Source of the DNA: an uncultured Bacteroidales bacterium
Lineage (GTDB): Bacteria > Bacteroidota > Bacteroidia > Bacteroidales > Muribaculaceae
DNA: 61,088 bases
Assembly: GCA_902793405.1 (NCBI GenBank)
Contig: CADBDH010000014.1
Location: 1 to 61,088, forward strand
Reading direction: 5' to 3'
The notes beneath the pieces are model-generated. The model made no database searches and was not told the DNA's origin. It saw nothing but the letters and a program-made list of their open reading frames with translations. This document shows, piece after piece, positions 52,636 to 61,039 of this stretch. A program made the position numbers and the translations under genes. Position 1 is the stretch's first letter. Every line of letters begins with the position of its first letter.

Positions 52636-53757
52636 ATGAGCATATTCCACAAACAGAGCAAGCAGGAGACTATCATCTACACCATCGTGTGGGGTGTATT
52701 CTTCTTGGCGCCCCTATTAGAGTTCATCATCAATTATGATCCCGAACACCCGTTCTGGATCAAGAACGGACTGCTTGACACATGGACTCACATGCTGTTC
52801 TTCCTTGTGGTTTTCCTCATCCATAACCACATCCTGGCCCCCTTCCTGTTAAGACAGAAGTCAGTGGGCAAATACATCGCTGGTTGTGTTATCGTGATAG
52901 CCCTGTTCCAGACGGCCCAATGCATCCACAAGCCCGACCACGGAAAGGACCATGCCCGGAACGAGACTTCAGTCGACTTGAAACCGCCTCCTCCCGAAGG
53001 CCGCCCGCCCATCCACAGGCACGACATCAACATGTTCATTCTCGTCTTCATGATGATCGGGGCCAACCTGGGCGTAAAGTACTATTGCCAGAACGAGGAA
53101 GAGAAAAAATATCTGGCCAAGCTCAAAGAGCAGAGCCTGAAACAGGAGCTGGAGTACCTGCGGTACCAGATCAACCCGCACTTCATCATGAACACGCTCA
53201 ACAACATCCATGCCCTGGTGGACATCGACCCCGACCAGGCCAAGGACAGTATTGTGGACATGTCCCGAATGATGCGCTACCTGCTCTACGAGAGCGACAA
53301 GCAGTATGTCACGCTGGACAATGCCGTGGTGTTCCTGAAGAAATACCTCAACCTGATGAAGCTGCGATATACCGACCAGGTTACCGTTAACCTCGACGTG
53401 CCCGAAGTCAGCAACTGCGACATCGTACTGGCGCCGCTGGTGTTCATCCCCTTTGTCGAGAACGCCTTCAAGCACGGCGTAGCCTTGAACAAACCCTCCA
53501 TCATTGATATCGGCATTGAGAAAAAAGACGGGCGCCTGCTGTTCTATTGCCGCAATACCAAGAGCAACGTCAAGCACGAATATGGCGGCGTGGGACTCAA
53601 CAATGTGACAAAACGCCTGGAACTCATCTATGGCAGCGACTACACGCTCGAGATCGATGACAAGGACAACACCTATAGCGTCAGGCTCGACCTGCCCTTC
53701 CGCTACCCGTCAGACTTCCAGAAGACGAAAGACCAAGGGCCAAAGACTAAGGGCTAA
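52636..53757 (+). CDS. LytS-type sensor histidine kinase
   Basis: A 373-residue kinase of the LytS/YehU (His_kinase plus HATPase) type. Three or four N-terminal membrane helices lie between residues 15 and 150, with no extra sensor domain. The phospho-acceptor is His182 in RYQINPHFIMNTLNNIHAL, and the ATPase part has FIPFVENAFKHGV and GVGLNNVTKRLELIY. It should phosphorylate the LytTR regulator that follows. The last residues (KTKDQGPKTKG) are encoded by heptamer-repeat DNA, so the C-terminal tail is a repeat insertion rather than conserved sequence. The signal is unknown. Confidence 0.92.
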   Translation: MSIFHKQSKQETIIYTIVWGVFFLAPLLEFIINYDPEHPFWIKNGLLDTWTHMLFFLVVFLIHNHILAPFLLRQKSVGKYIAGCVIVIALFQTAQCIHKPDHGKDHARNETSVDLKPPPPEGRPPIHRHDINMFILVFMMIGANLGVKYYCQNEEEKKYLAKLKEQSLKQELEYLRYQINPHFIMNTLNNIHALVDIDPDQAKDSIVDMSRMMRYLLYESDKQYVTLDNAVVFLKKYLNLMKLRYTDQVTVNLDVPEVSNCDIVLAPLVFIPFVENAFKHGVALNKPSIIDIGIEKKDGRLLFYCRNTKSNVKHEYGGVGLNNVTKRLELIYGSDYTLEIDDKDNTYSVRLDLPFRYPSDFQKTKDQGPKTKG

Positions 53758-53772
53758 GAACTAAAAACTAAA
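53731..53772 (+). repeat. Heptamer array running into the kinase 3' end
   Basis: Six 7-base units (GACCAAG, GGCCAAA, GACTAAG and so on). The first four encode the kinase C terminus and its TAA stop; the array ends 10 bases before the regulator ATG. Confidence 0.8.
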
Positions 53773-53782
53773 AAGAAAAGCT

Positions 53783-54526
53783 ATGATTAAATGTATTGCA
53801 ATCGACGATGAACCGCTGGCCCTGAAAAAGCTGGTGACCTACATCAACAAGATGCCTTATCTGGAACTCGTGGCCCAGTGCCAGAGCGCCATCGAGGCCC
53901 AGCAAGTGATTAACGAGCATGAGATTGATGCCATATTCCTGGACATCAACATGCCCGACCTGAACGGCTTGGACTTTGCCAAATCGCTGGAACAAGACCA
54001 CAGCCGCGGTCCCATCATGGTCTTCACCACGGCCTACAGCGAGTATGCTGTCGAGGGCTACAAGGCCAATGCCGTGGGCTACCTGTTGAAGCCCTACGGC
54101 TTTGACGAGTTTGAGGCAGCCGCCCAAAAGGTGAAAGACATCTACGAGATACGCCAGCACGCACTCACCGATGTCACCACCCAGGTCGATAACGACGGCA
54201 CCATCTTTGTCAAGAGCGACTACAAGATTGTGCGCATCGGCATCGATAGCATCCGCTACATCGAGGCTATGAGCGAGTACCTGCGCATCTCCTGCGACGA
54301 CCGGCCCAAGCCCGTCATTGTCCTGCTGAGCATGAAGAAGATCGAGGAGCATCTGCCGTCGAACACGTTCATGCGCATCCACCGCTCGTTCATCATCAAC
54401 CTGAACAAAATCTGCGAGGTAAAGAAGAACCATGTCGTCATCGAGGGGGACATCTCCCTGCCCATCGGCGACAACTACAAGGAGACCTTCATGAACTACC
54501 TCAACAGCAAGATATTGACCAAATAA
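53783..54526 (+). CDS. LytTR-family response regulator
   Basis: A 247-residue regulator. The receiver domain (1-120) has Asp54 as the phosphorylation site (AIFLDINMPDLNG), with acidic pocket IDDEP and Lys in LLKPYGFDEF. The C-terminal LytTR DNA-binding domain (about 145-245) has SDYKIVRIGIDSIRYIEAMSEY and FMRIHRSFIINLNKI. It pairs with the upstream kinase. LytTR regulators in this phylum often control envelope and surface-sugar genes. The targets are unknown. Confidence 0.93.
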   Translation: MIKCIAIDDEPLALKKLVTYINKMPYLELVAQCQSAIEAQQVINEHEIDAIFLDINMPDLNGLDFAKSLEQDHSRGPIMVFTTAYSEYAVEGYKANAVGYLLKPYGFDEFEAAAQKVKDIYEIRQHALTDVTTQVDNDGTIFVKSDYKIVRIGIDSIRYIEAMSEYLRISCDDRPKPVIVLLSMKKIEEHLPSNTFMRIHRSFIINLNKICEVKKNHVVIEGDISLPIGDNYKETFMNYLNSKILTK

Positions 54527-54560
54527 GGACCTGAGGGCTTAGAAAGCCTGAACTTATACC

Positions 54561-54581
54561 TCAAGTTTCCTAGAAACTTGA
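54561..54581. repeat. TCAAGTTTC palindrome, copy 2
   Basis: TCAAGTTTC (54561-54569), 3-base loop, GAAACTTGA (54573-54581). Same ends as the hairpin at 49247-49284. It lies 34 bases after the response regulator gene, at the start of the 507-base gap 54527-55033. Confidence 0.65.
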
Positions 54582-54666
54582 ATGTAACTATTTTTTCTCA
54601 TAGCTTTTCCGGGGTGGCCCGCGCGCGATGCGTCGGTCACCCAACCATTATTCCTGCCACTGTTTT

Positions 54667-54752
54667 AATGCGAATTTCGCGAATGAGCCAAATTTTACAC
54701 GAATCGAATTTTTAGTATTCGTGAAATTCGTACAATTCGCGAAATTCGCATT
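54667..54752. repeat. Long inverted repeat of the CGAATT family, copy 2
   Basis: An 18-bp perfect stem (54667-54684 with 54735-54752; arms contain ATGCGAATTTCGCGAAT) encloses a second 7-bp inverted repeat (54698-54704 with 54717-54723). The element resembles the one at 37804-37879. Confidence 0.75.
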
Positions 54753-54775
54753 AGCGCCCGCAGGGCACTAGCTCC

Positions 54776-54996
54776 ATGCAAAGAAAAACAAGTTTTCTTT
54801 TTGCACTTCGCTCGTTTATGTGTAACGTTGGCTGCGCCGAAGTTACGGCCACTCGGAAATGCAAAGAAAAACAAGTTTTCCTTTTGCACTTCGCTCGTTT
54901 ATGTGTAACGTTGGCTGCGCCGAAGTTACGGTCACTCGGAAATGCAAAGAAAAACAAGTTTTCCTTTTGCACTTCGCTCGTTTATATGTAACTTTG
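54776..54996 (+). repeat. 83-bp tandem repeat carrying the pheT promoter
   Basis: Near-identical units begin at 54776, 54859 and 54942, with exactly 83 bases between starts; the third is cut short at about 54996. Each has GCAAAGAAAAACAAG, TTTTGCACTTCGCTCG and a TAAC-containing box. Only the third copy has the full TAACTTTG -7 box; copies 1 and 2 read TAACGTTG. In reverse orientation the unit resembles the element at 46314-46393. Short open frames on both strands here are artefacts of the repeat. Confidence 0.85.
54966..54996 (+). promoter_or_regulatory. pheT promoter
   Basis: TTTG (54966-54969) and TAACTTTG (54989-54996), 19 bases apart, about 37 bases before the pheT ATG. The same TTTG with 19-base spacing is kept in the two upstream repeat copies, but their -7 boxes are mutated at one position. 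Confidence 0.8.
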
Positions 54997-55033
54997 CACG
55001 TTTTTAAGCGATTATAAATCTTATTCAACGTCT

Positions 55034-57544
55034 ATGAATATTTCCTATAAATGGCTCAAACGCTATATTGACACCGACCTGACGCCCGAAAAGGTGGCCG
55101 AGGCATTGACTTCTCTCGGTCTCGAAGTGGGTGCGGTCGAGCAAGTTGAAACCATCAAGGGCGGCCTGCGAGGCCTGGTTGTTGGACAGGTTGTTACCTG
55201 CATCGACCACCCCAACAGCGACCACCTGCACATCACCACCGTCAATCTGGGCGACGGCAACGACCCCGTGCAAATCGTGTGCGGCGCCCCCAACGTGGCT
55301 GCCGGCCAAAAGGTCATCGTTGCCACCATCGGCACCAAGCTCTATGACGGCGACAAGGAATTCACCATCAAGCGCAGCAAGATGCGCGGCGAGGAGTCGC
55401 TGGGCATGATCTGCGCCGAGGACGAGATTGGCGTGGGCACCAGCCACGACGGCATCATCGTCCTGCCCGAGGACGCTGTGGTGGGCACCCCCGCAGCCGA
55501 ATACTACGGCATCGAGGATGACTACCTCATCGAGGTGGACCTCACCCCCAACCGCATCGACGGCGGCTCGCACTACGGTGTGGCACGCGACCTGGCGGCT
55601 TGGATGCGTCGTCACGGCATGGACGGCAACCTGCACAAGCCCAGCGTTGACAACTTTGCCAGCGACCGCGCCGACGGCGGCATCCCCGTCACCGTCGAGA
55701 ACGCCGAGGCATGCCCCCGCTATGCCGGTCTCACCGTGCGCGGCGTGAAGGTGCAGGAGAGCCCCAAGTGGCTCAAGGACCTGCTGCTCGCCGTGGGCCA
55801 GCGTCCCATCAACAACATTGTCGATATCACCAACTACATACTCCTGGGCACCGGCCAACCCATGCACTGCTTTGACCTGAGCAAGGTGAAGGACGACCGC
55901 ATCGTGGTCAAGACCGTAGAGCCCGGCACCAAGTTTGTCACCCTCGACGGCGTGGAGCGCACGCTCACCGACCGCGACCTGATGATCTGCAACGGCGAGG
56001 AGCCGATGTGCATCGGTGGCGTGTTTGGCGGTCTGGACTCGGGCGTTACCGAGGCAACTACCGACGTCTTCCTGGAGTCGGCCTACTTCCACCCCACGTG
56101 GATACGCAAGACAGCACGCCGCTTCGGCCTGAACACCGACGCATCGTTCCGCTTTGAGCGCGGCATCGACCCCAACGAGGTCATCTACAACCTCAAGCTG
56201 GCCGCCATGCTCGTCAAGGAGTTGGCAGGTGGTGAAATCTGCGGCGACATCATCGATGTCAAGGCACACGACTTCCCCGGCTTCCCCGTTGAGCTGCGTT
56301 ACGACTATGTGACGGGCCTCATCGGCAAGGACATTCCCCACGACGTCATCCGCGACATCGTCAAGAGCCTGGAAATGGAAATCACCGCCGAGGACGACGA
56401 GAAGATGCAGCTCGTAGTGCCCACCTACCGTGTGGACGTGCAACGCCCCTGTGACGTGGTCGAGGACATCCTGCGCGTGTATGGCTACAACAACATCGAG
56501 CTGACCAACGAAGTGCACTCCAGCCTGTCGAACAAGACCGAAGTGGACTGGCGCGACGACATGCAGGAGACCGTGAGCAACCAACTCACCAGCGTGGGCT
56601 ACCACGAGATCATGAACAACTCGTTGACCGTGGGCGCCTACTACGAGGGTCTGGAGACCTATCCCGCCGACAAGTGCGTGAGAATCATGAACCCGCTGAG
56701 CAGCGACCTGAACGTTATGCGCCAGACGTTGCTCTTTGGCGGTCTGGAAAGCATCGCCCGCAACATCAACCACAAGAACCCCAACCTGAGGCTGTATGAG
56801 TTCGGCAACGTGTATCGCCACGACGGCAGCATCAGCCAGGAGGAGAAAGCCCTCGCGCCCTACAGCGAGAGCACCCAGATGGCGATGTGGATGACGGGCA
56901 ACAACCACGACGAGTCGTGGGCCGACAAGGTGAGGGCACTCAACGTCTATGACCTGAAGGCCGACCTCGAGAACATGCTTGCCAACATGGGCTTTGACCT
57001 GAAGATCTTCCAAATCCATCAGTTTGAGGACGAGACGATCAATCCTGCCTTGGCCTACAGCGTTTATGATTTCATGTTGCGTGACCCGCACAAACCCGGC
57101 ACCAAGGACCTGAAGATGACGCAAATCGCCGTGATGGGTGTCGTGGACGAGGCTCTGGCCAAGAAATTTGACATCGACCAGCCCGTCTATTACGCTCAAA
57201 TCAACTGGACCGCAGCCTGCAAGCTGGCCATGAACAGGGACATCAAGTACTATGACCTGCCCAAGACCTTGCCGCTGCGCCGCGACCTCGCCCTGCTGGT
57301 TGACCGCAGCGTGACCTATGACGACATCCGTCAAGTGGTCGAGAAGAGCGAGAGGAAACTGCTGAAGTCGATGACCCTGTTCGACGTCTATGAGAGCAAC
57401 AAGCTGGAGGCCGGCAAGAAGTCCTACGCCATCAGCATGATTCTGCAAGACAACGAGAAGACCCTCAACGACAAGCAGATCGACGCCATCATGAGCAAAA
57501 TCATCAAGAACCTGGAAACCGAACTGGGTGCCAAGCTCCGTTAA
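55034..57544 (+). CDS. pheT: Phenylalanine-tRNA ligase beta subunit
   Basis: An 836-residue PheT. Order of parts: N-terminal MNISYKWLKRYIDTDL, tRNA-binding EMAP-like domain (about 40-150, VTCIDHPNSDHLHI), B3/B4 editing region, B5 (about 400-475), core synthetase-like domain (LRQTLLFGGLESIARNIN region), and the C-terminal anticodon-binding FDX-ACB domain (LPKTLPLRRDLALLVDRSVT). With PheS it charges tRNA-Phe and edits mischarged Tyr. The length is normal. pheS is not adjacent, which is common. A long open frame covers the whole gene on the other strand but is a codon-bias shadow. Confidence 0.96.
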   Translation: MNISYKWLKRYIDTDLTPEKVAEALTSLGLEVGAVEQVETIKGGLRGLVVGQVVTCIDHPNSDHLHITTVNLGDGNDPVQIVCGAPNVAAGQKVIVATIGTKLYDGDKEFTIKRSKMRGEESLGMICAEDEIGVGTSHDGIIVLPEDAVVGTPAAEYYGIEDDYLIEVDLTPNRIDGGSHYGVARDLAAWMRRHGMDGNLHKPSVDNFASDRADGGIPVTVENAEACPRYAGLTVRGVKVQESPKWLKDLLLAVGQRPINNIVDITNYILLGTGQPMHCFDLSKVKDDRIVVKTVEPGTKFVTLDGVERTLTDRDLMICNGEEPMCIGGVFGGLDSGVTEATTDVFLESAYFHPTWIRKTARRFGLNTDASFRFERGIDPNEVIYNLKLAAMLVKELAGGEICGDIIDVKAHDFPGFPVELRYDYVTGLIGKDIPHDVIRDIVKSLEMEITAEDDEKMQLVVPTYRVDVQRPCDVVEDILRVYGYNNIELTNEVHSSLSNKTEVDWRDDMQETVSNQLTSVGYHEIMNNSLTVGAYYEGLETYPADKCVRIMNPLSSDLNVMRQTLLFGGLESIARNINHKNPNLRLYEFGNVYRHDGSISQEEKALAPYSESTQMAMWMTGNNHDESWADKVRALNVYDLKADLENMLANMGFDLKIFQIHQFEDETINPALAYSVYDFMLRDPHKPGTKDLKMTQIAVMGVVDEALAKKFDIDQPVYYAQINWTAACKLAMNRDIKYYDLPKTLPLRRDLALLVDRSVTYDDIRQVVEKSERKLLKSMTLFDVYESNKLEAGKKSYAISMILQDNEKTLNDKQIDAIMSKIIKNLETELGAKLR

Positions 57545-57560
57545 ATGATGGCACTTGTCC

Positions 57561-57610
57561 ACTAAAAACTAACAACTAAAAACTAGGGACTAGAAACTAG
57601 AAACTAAAAT
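57561..57610 (+). repeat. Heptamer array upstream of yebC
   Basis: Seven perfect-period units of the ACTAAAA, ACTAGGG or ACTAGAA type, ending 13 bases before the yebC ATG. This is the cleanest example in the window. Confidence 0.8.
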
Positions 57611-57623
57611 ACATTTTTTAACA

Positions 57624-58358
57624 ATGGGAAGAGCTTTTGAATACCGCAAAGCAAGAAAGATGAAACGCTGGGGCAGCATGTCCCGCACGTTTACACGTAT
57701 CGGTAAGGAAATCACCATCGCCGTTAAGGCCGGTGGTCCTGACCCCGAAGGCAACTCACGCCTGCGCGCCCTTATCGCCAACGCCAAGGCAGCCAACATG
57801 CCCAAGGAGAACATCGAGCGCGCCATCAAGCGCGCCAGCGAGAAGGATGCCGGCGACTACAAGGAGGTCATCTACGAGGGATTTGGCCCTCATGGCATCG
57901 CCTTCCTGGTCGAGACCGCTACCGACAACACCACCCGCACCGTGGCCAACCTGCGCAACTACTTCAACAAGAAGGGTGGCAGCCTGGGCAACTCGGGCAG
58001 CGTAGCCTTCATGTTCAGCCACAAGTGCTACTTCCACGTGGCACCCAAGGACGGCATCGACCCCGACGAGCTTGAGCTCGAGCTCATCGACTGCGGCGCC
58101 GAGGAGTTTGCCATGGACGAGGAGGAAATCCTCGTGTCGGGCGACTTCGCAGCCAATGGCGACATCATGAAGTACCTCGAGGACAACGGTTTCGAGATCA
58201 AGAGCAGTGAGTTCGTCTATGAGCCCGCCGACTACAAGGAGGTGACCGAGGCCGAGCGTGCCGACGTCGAGGCCCTCATCGAGGCCGTCGAGGAGGATGA
58301 CGACGTGCAGAACGTCTTCACCACCATGGCCGAGGCCGAAGGCGGCGACGAGGAGTAA
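57624..58358 (+). CDS. YebC/PmpR family protein
   Basis: A 244-residue YebC/PmpR/TACO1-family protein. Signatures are MGRAFEYRKARKMKRW, NMPKENIERAIKRAS, YEGFGPHGIAFLVE and NKKGGSLGNSGSVAFMF. Members were first called transcription factors; recent work shows some help ribosomes through proline stretches, so the annotated regulatory role is uncertain. The C-terminal acidic tail is typical. A terminator follows, and pheT lies upstream with no separate promoter visible. Confidence 0.93.
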   Translation: MGRAFEYRKARKMKRWGSMSRTFTRIGKEITIAVKAGGPDPEGNSRLRALIANAKAANMPKENIERAIKRASEKDAGDYKEVIYEGFGPHGIAFLVETATDNTTRTVANLRNYFNKKGGSLGNSGSVAFMFSHKCYFHVAPKDGIDPDELELELIDCGAEEFAMDEEEILVSGDFAANGDIMKYLEDNGFEIKSSEFVYEPADYKEVTEAERADVEALIEAVEEDDDVQNVFTTMAEAEGGDEE

Positions 58359-58375
58359 TCCACACACAAACAACA

Positions 58376-58415
58376 CGATGGCGGCCGCTCGTGATAGAAC
58401 GGCCGCCATCGTTTT
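58376..58415 (+). terminator. yebC terminator
   Basis: A 12-bp perfect stem (58376-58387 with 58400-58411) with a 12-base loop and TTTT after it, 18 bases past the stop. Confidence 0.88.
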
Positions 58416-58478
58416 ACACACAATAAACGACACCCCACATCTGTTTATAATCTTGAAGAGCAAACCTTAACCCGCATC

Positions 58479-60191
58479 ATGAAACAACCCTTATATAGCA
58501 CCCTCATGGCAGTGCTCGTGATCATGGTCTCGGGCTGTGGCGGTGCACACCGCTATGACGGGCAACTTGTACAAGCTGACTCGCTGATGTGGACCGACGC
58601 AGACAGTGCCCTGCTACTGGTCAATAGCGTCGGCGACAGTTCGCTGGGCAGCGAGCGCGACCGCGCCTATCGCGACCTGCTCATGACCCAGGCCCGCTAC
58701 AAGTGCTATCAGGAGATCACCGCCCATGACGATAGCGCCATTACCCGAGCCATGGACTACTTCAGCGCTCACAGCGGCGAGCGCGAGAAATTGACCCGCG
58801 CCTACCTTTACAAGGGCGCCGTCATGGAAGAACTGGGCCACATCGACAGCGCCATGTTCTACTACAAGACCGCCGAAGCCAACGCCGGCCCCAAGGACTA
58901 TTATAATCTTGGATATAGCAAGATGCGTATCGCTGACCTGTACAACAAACAATATTCCCAAAATGATGCTGCCATCGTCAGGTTAAAGGATGCTATCAAA
59001 AATTTTGAACACATCAACGATACCACCTTCTTGATCAGTTGCTACGGCACATTGGGCGCAATCAGCGGAATAAAATACCCCGATTCGACAGTGCTTTATC
59101 TAAACAAAGCTATTGAGTTGGCACAGCACTTCGACCCGCCGAGGCAATATACCTACAAGTCAAAACTTGCTGGCCTCATCTATTATCATGATCAGGATTA
59201 TCCACGAGCCAACAGGCTAGCCATGGACGTGTTCAAGAACGGCAGCGAGGATTGTCTGGAATACCAGTTTTATTATTACGCCACCATGACTTATCTCAAG
59301 ATGGGACTGATTGATTCTGCTAAGTATATGTTGGCTAATACCCCTCCGCCAATAGATGCTGTGGACAGTATGAACTGGTATAACGCCGTTGCCGAGATTG
59401 CTAAGGCCGAAGACAATCACATAAGTTATGGAGAAAACGCCGTCAAATCAAGTGACTTGACATCTGATATTCTTGCCGAAAGTAAAGAAAAACAACTTGT
59501 TGAGGCAGAACAAGTATTCAACATGCAACAAATAGTGAAAAAAGAACAAGCTATTAAAAGTCGCAGTCATACCCTATCTGTAACACTGGCTGTATTGGCT
59601 ATTTTACTCGTTCTTTTAATAGGATTTTTGCATCGTCGTCTTAAATTAAAGGAAAAGGAACGACAATTCATGGAGCAAGAATTGAAAGCTACTATAACAT
59701 CGCTACGAGAAAGGCTAAAGCAGCAGATGGACAGCAATAATTCAAACATTTCTGCTTTGGTAAAATGCCGACTTGAAGCGTTTCAGGAACTCTTCGACAG
59801 CATCAGGTTTAAGGCTAAACGTGAAGAGAATAGCAAAAAGCGCTCGATAGTCACGCTGCGAGGCGTATTAAGCGGTATTGGTGAACACTACCAGTTAATG
59901 AATGTACACATGGGTGACTCCTTCTGGGAAAAACTCAGAACTTCGGTAGATGGCGAGTTTAATGGTATCATCTCTTTTGTCGAACAACGATATCCCACTC
60001 TAACCCCCAGGGACATAAGAATCTTTTGCCTTCTCTGTACCAATGTTTCACCTCAAATCATAAAAATATGCATGAATCTTACCAATGTAAAAACCGTTTC
60101 TAACTACAGGGGCAATATCATGGGAAAAATAGGACTTGACATGACGTTCGACGAATTTATCTTGAAATACTTGAATGGTGATCTAAATTAA
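58479..60191 (+). CDS. TPR lipoprotein with membrane helix and C-terminal HTH-like domain
   Basis: A 570-residue protein. Signal peptide with lipobox (IMVSGCGG) near residues 12-20, TPR-like helices (about 60-330, for example AYLYKGAVMEELGHIDSAMFYYK shortened here), one membrane helix (about 364-385, LAVLAILLVLLIGFL), a coiled-coil segment (about 388-420), then a C-terminal helix-turn-helix-like region (about 505-570, LTPRDIRIFCLLCTNVSPQ and VKTVSNYRGNIMGKIG). This is a common Bacteroidetes sensor-regulator layout with an outside TPR part and an inside DNA-binding part. GC content drops after about 58,900, within the gene. It is followed by a DUF3244 gene, a frequent companion. Confidence 0.82.
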   Translation: MKQPLYSTLMAVLVIMVSGCGGAHRYDGQLVQADSLMWTDADSALLLVNSVGDSSLGSERDRAYRDLLMTQARYKCYQEITAHDDSAITRAMDYFSAHSGEREKLTRAYLYKGAVMEELGHIDSAMFYYKTAEANAGPKDYYNLGYSKMRIADLYNKQYSQNDAAIVRLKDAIKNFEHINDTTFLISCYGTLGAISGIKYPDSTVLYLNKAIELAQHFDPPRQYTYKSKLAGLIYYHDQDYPRANRLAMDVFKNGSEDCLEYQFYYYATMTYLKMGLIDSAKYMLANTPPPIDAVDSMNWYNAVAEIAKAEDNHISYGENAVKSSDLTSDILAESKEKQLVEAEQVFNMQQIVKKEQAIKSRSHTLSVTLAVLAILLVLLIGFLHRRLKLKEKERQFMEQELKATITSLRERLKQQMDSNNSNISALVKCRLEAFQELFDSIRFKAKREENSKKRSIVTLRGVLSGIGEHYQLMNVHMGDSFWEKLRTSVDGEFNGIISFVEQRYPTLTPRDIRIFCLLCTNVSPQIIKICMNLTNVKTVSNYRGNIMGKIGLDMTFDEFILKYLNGDLN

Positions 60192-60567
60192 TTTATTGGC
60201 GTCAGCACTAGAAAAGCCTATGTCGCCTGATTGCGTCAGATGACCTGTGGCCGACAGCCACAACAAGGACGTTGTCCTTGACATAACTCAACTCCATGTC
60301 ACGAGGAGCATTCCTGTCCATTATGTCAGCCTTTTCGATCAGACAAACCACGTTTTGTAGGATGATATGGATTAGCGCCAACTCACATTCCCCAAAATAC
60401 ACTCAAAAACACCACACTTTAAGGGGTATGGACTGTTAAAATAATAACCAATTGATTATAAGCTATTTAATATACCCAAAAATGACCTCTTTTTTTTGGA
60501 GAAACACTATTGCAATTAGTAACTTTGTAGCACAAATTATTATCTATTAAATCAAATACACACTGCA
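60192..60567 (+). other. 376-base gap with tandem hairpins
   Basis: Two adjacent small hairpins: TGTGGC/GCCACA (60246-60262) and CAAGGAC/GTCCTTG (60264-60280). The rest is AT-rich and holds the DUF3244 promoter at 60495. A 64-codon minus-strand frame here has no support. The hairpins could end the upstream transcript or belong to a small RNA, but nothing further shows this. Confidence 0.35.
60495..60527 (+). promoter_or_regulatory. Promoter of the DUF3244 gene
   Basis: TTTG (60495-60498) and TAACTTTG (60520-60527), 21 bases apart, 40 bases before the ATG. Confidence 0.7.
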
Positions 60568-60942
60568 ATGAAAACAAATATCTTTTTATTCACCTTATTG
60601 TTTATGATTCCTTTTGGATTGTCTGCAGATAACAGTCACCAAGTACCTATTAATCTTTCGCACACGCATCATGGCGGCCCGCGCTCTGGTGCCCAGATGT
60701 ACGACGATATGCCTGCGGCATATTATGAGTATAACATTAAGACCCAGGAGATTACCATCGATGGTGACGGAGTGGTAAACTATTATGATGTGGAGATTTC
60801 CTCGCCAGTGACCAATACGGTCGAGATCAGTACTCAGGTCGATGGCACCTACGACACCTTCAGCATCTCGTCATTGCCAGCAGGCACCCACGTCATCACC
60901 ATCGAGTCACCCTCGGGCAATGTCTTCGAGGGAACCATATAA
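60568..60942 (+). CDS. DUF3244 small secreted protein
   Basis: A 124-residue protein: signal peptide (1-19, PFGLSA), then a single Ig-like beta domain of the DUF3244 type (VNYYDVEISSPVTNTVEIS, then GTHVITIESPSGNVFEGTI). DUF3244 proteins are small periplasmic or surface proteins of unknown function and often lie next to TPR-HTH lipoproteins, as here, so they may be the sensor's target or ligand (inference). Confidence 0.8.
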   Translation: MKTNIFLFTLLFMIPFGLSADNSHQVPINLSHTHHGGPRSGAQMYDDMPAAYYEYNIKTQEITIDGDGVVNYYDVEISSPVTNTVEISTQVDGTYDTFSISSLPAGTHVITIESPSGNVFEGTI

Positions 60943-61039
60943 AACAAAAATCGTCCATTTCATCGAGAATTTTTGAAAAACAACAAATAAACTATAACAA
61001 TTAATACACATCATTAACAATCAAAAATATTAACGAATC

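Noticed and set aside
54776-54996. CRISPR-like array
   Set aside because: The whole 83-bp unit repeats, with no unique spacers and no cas genes.
54695-55028. Several 60-75 codon frames on both strands upstream of pheT
   Set aside because: They arise from the 83-bp tandem repeats, repeat themselves in period, and overlap the promoter.
55025-57562. 845-codon open frame antisense to the whole of pheT
   Set aside because: It is the mirror of a GC-rich, RNY-biased real gene. It has no recognisable domain, and the sense strand encodes a complete PheT.
60208-60402. 64-codon minus-strand frame after the TPR-HTH gene
   Set aside because: It overlaps two hairpins, and has no promoter or recognisable similarity.
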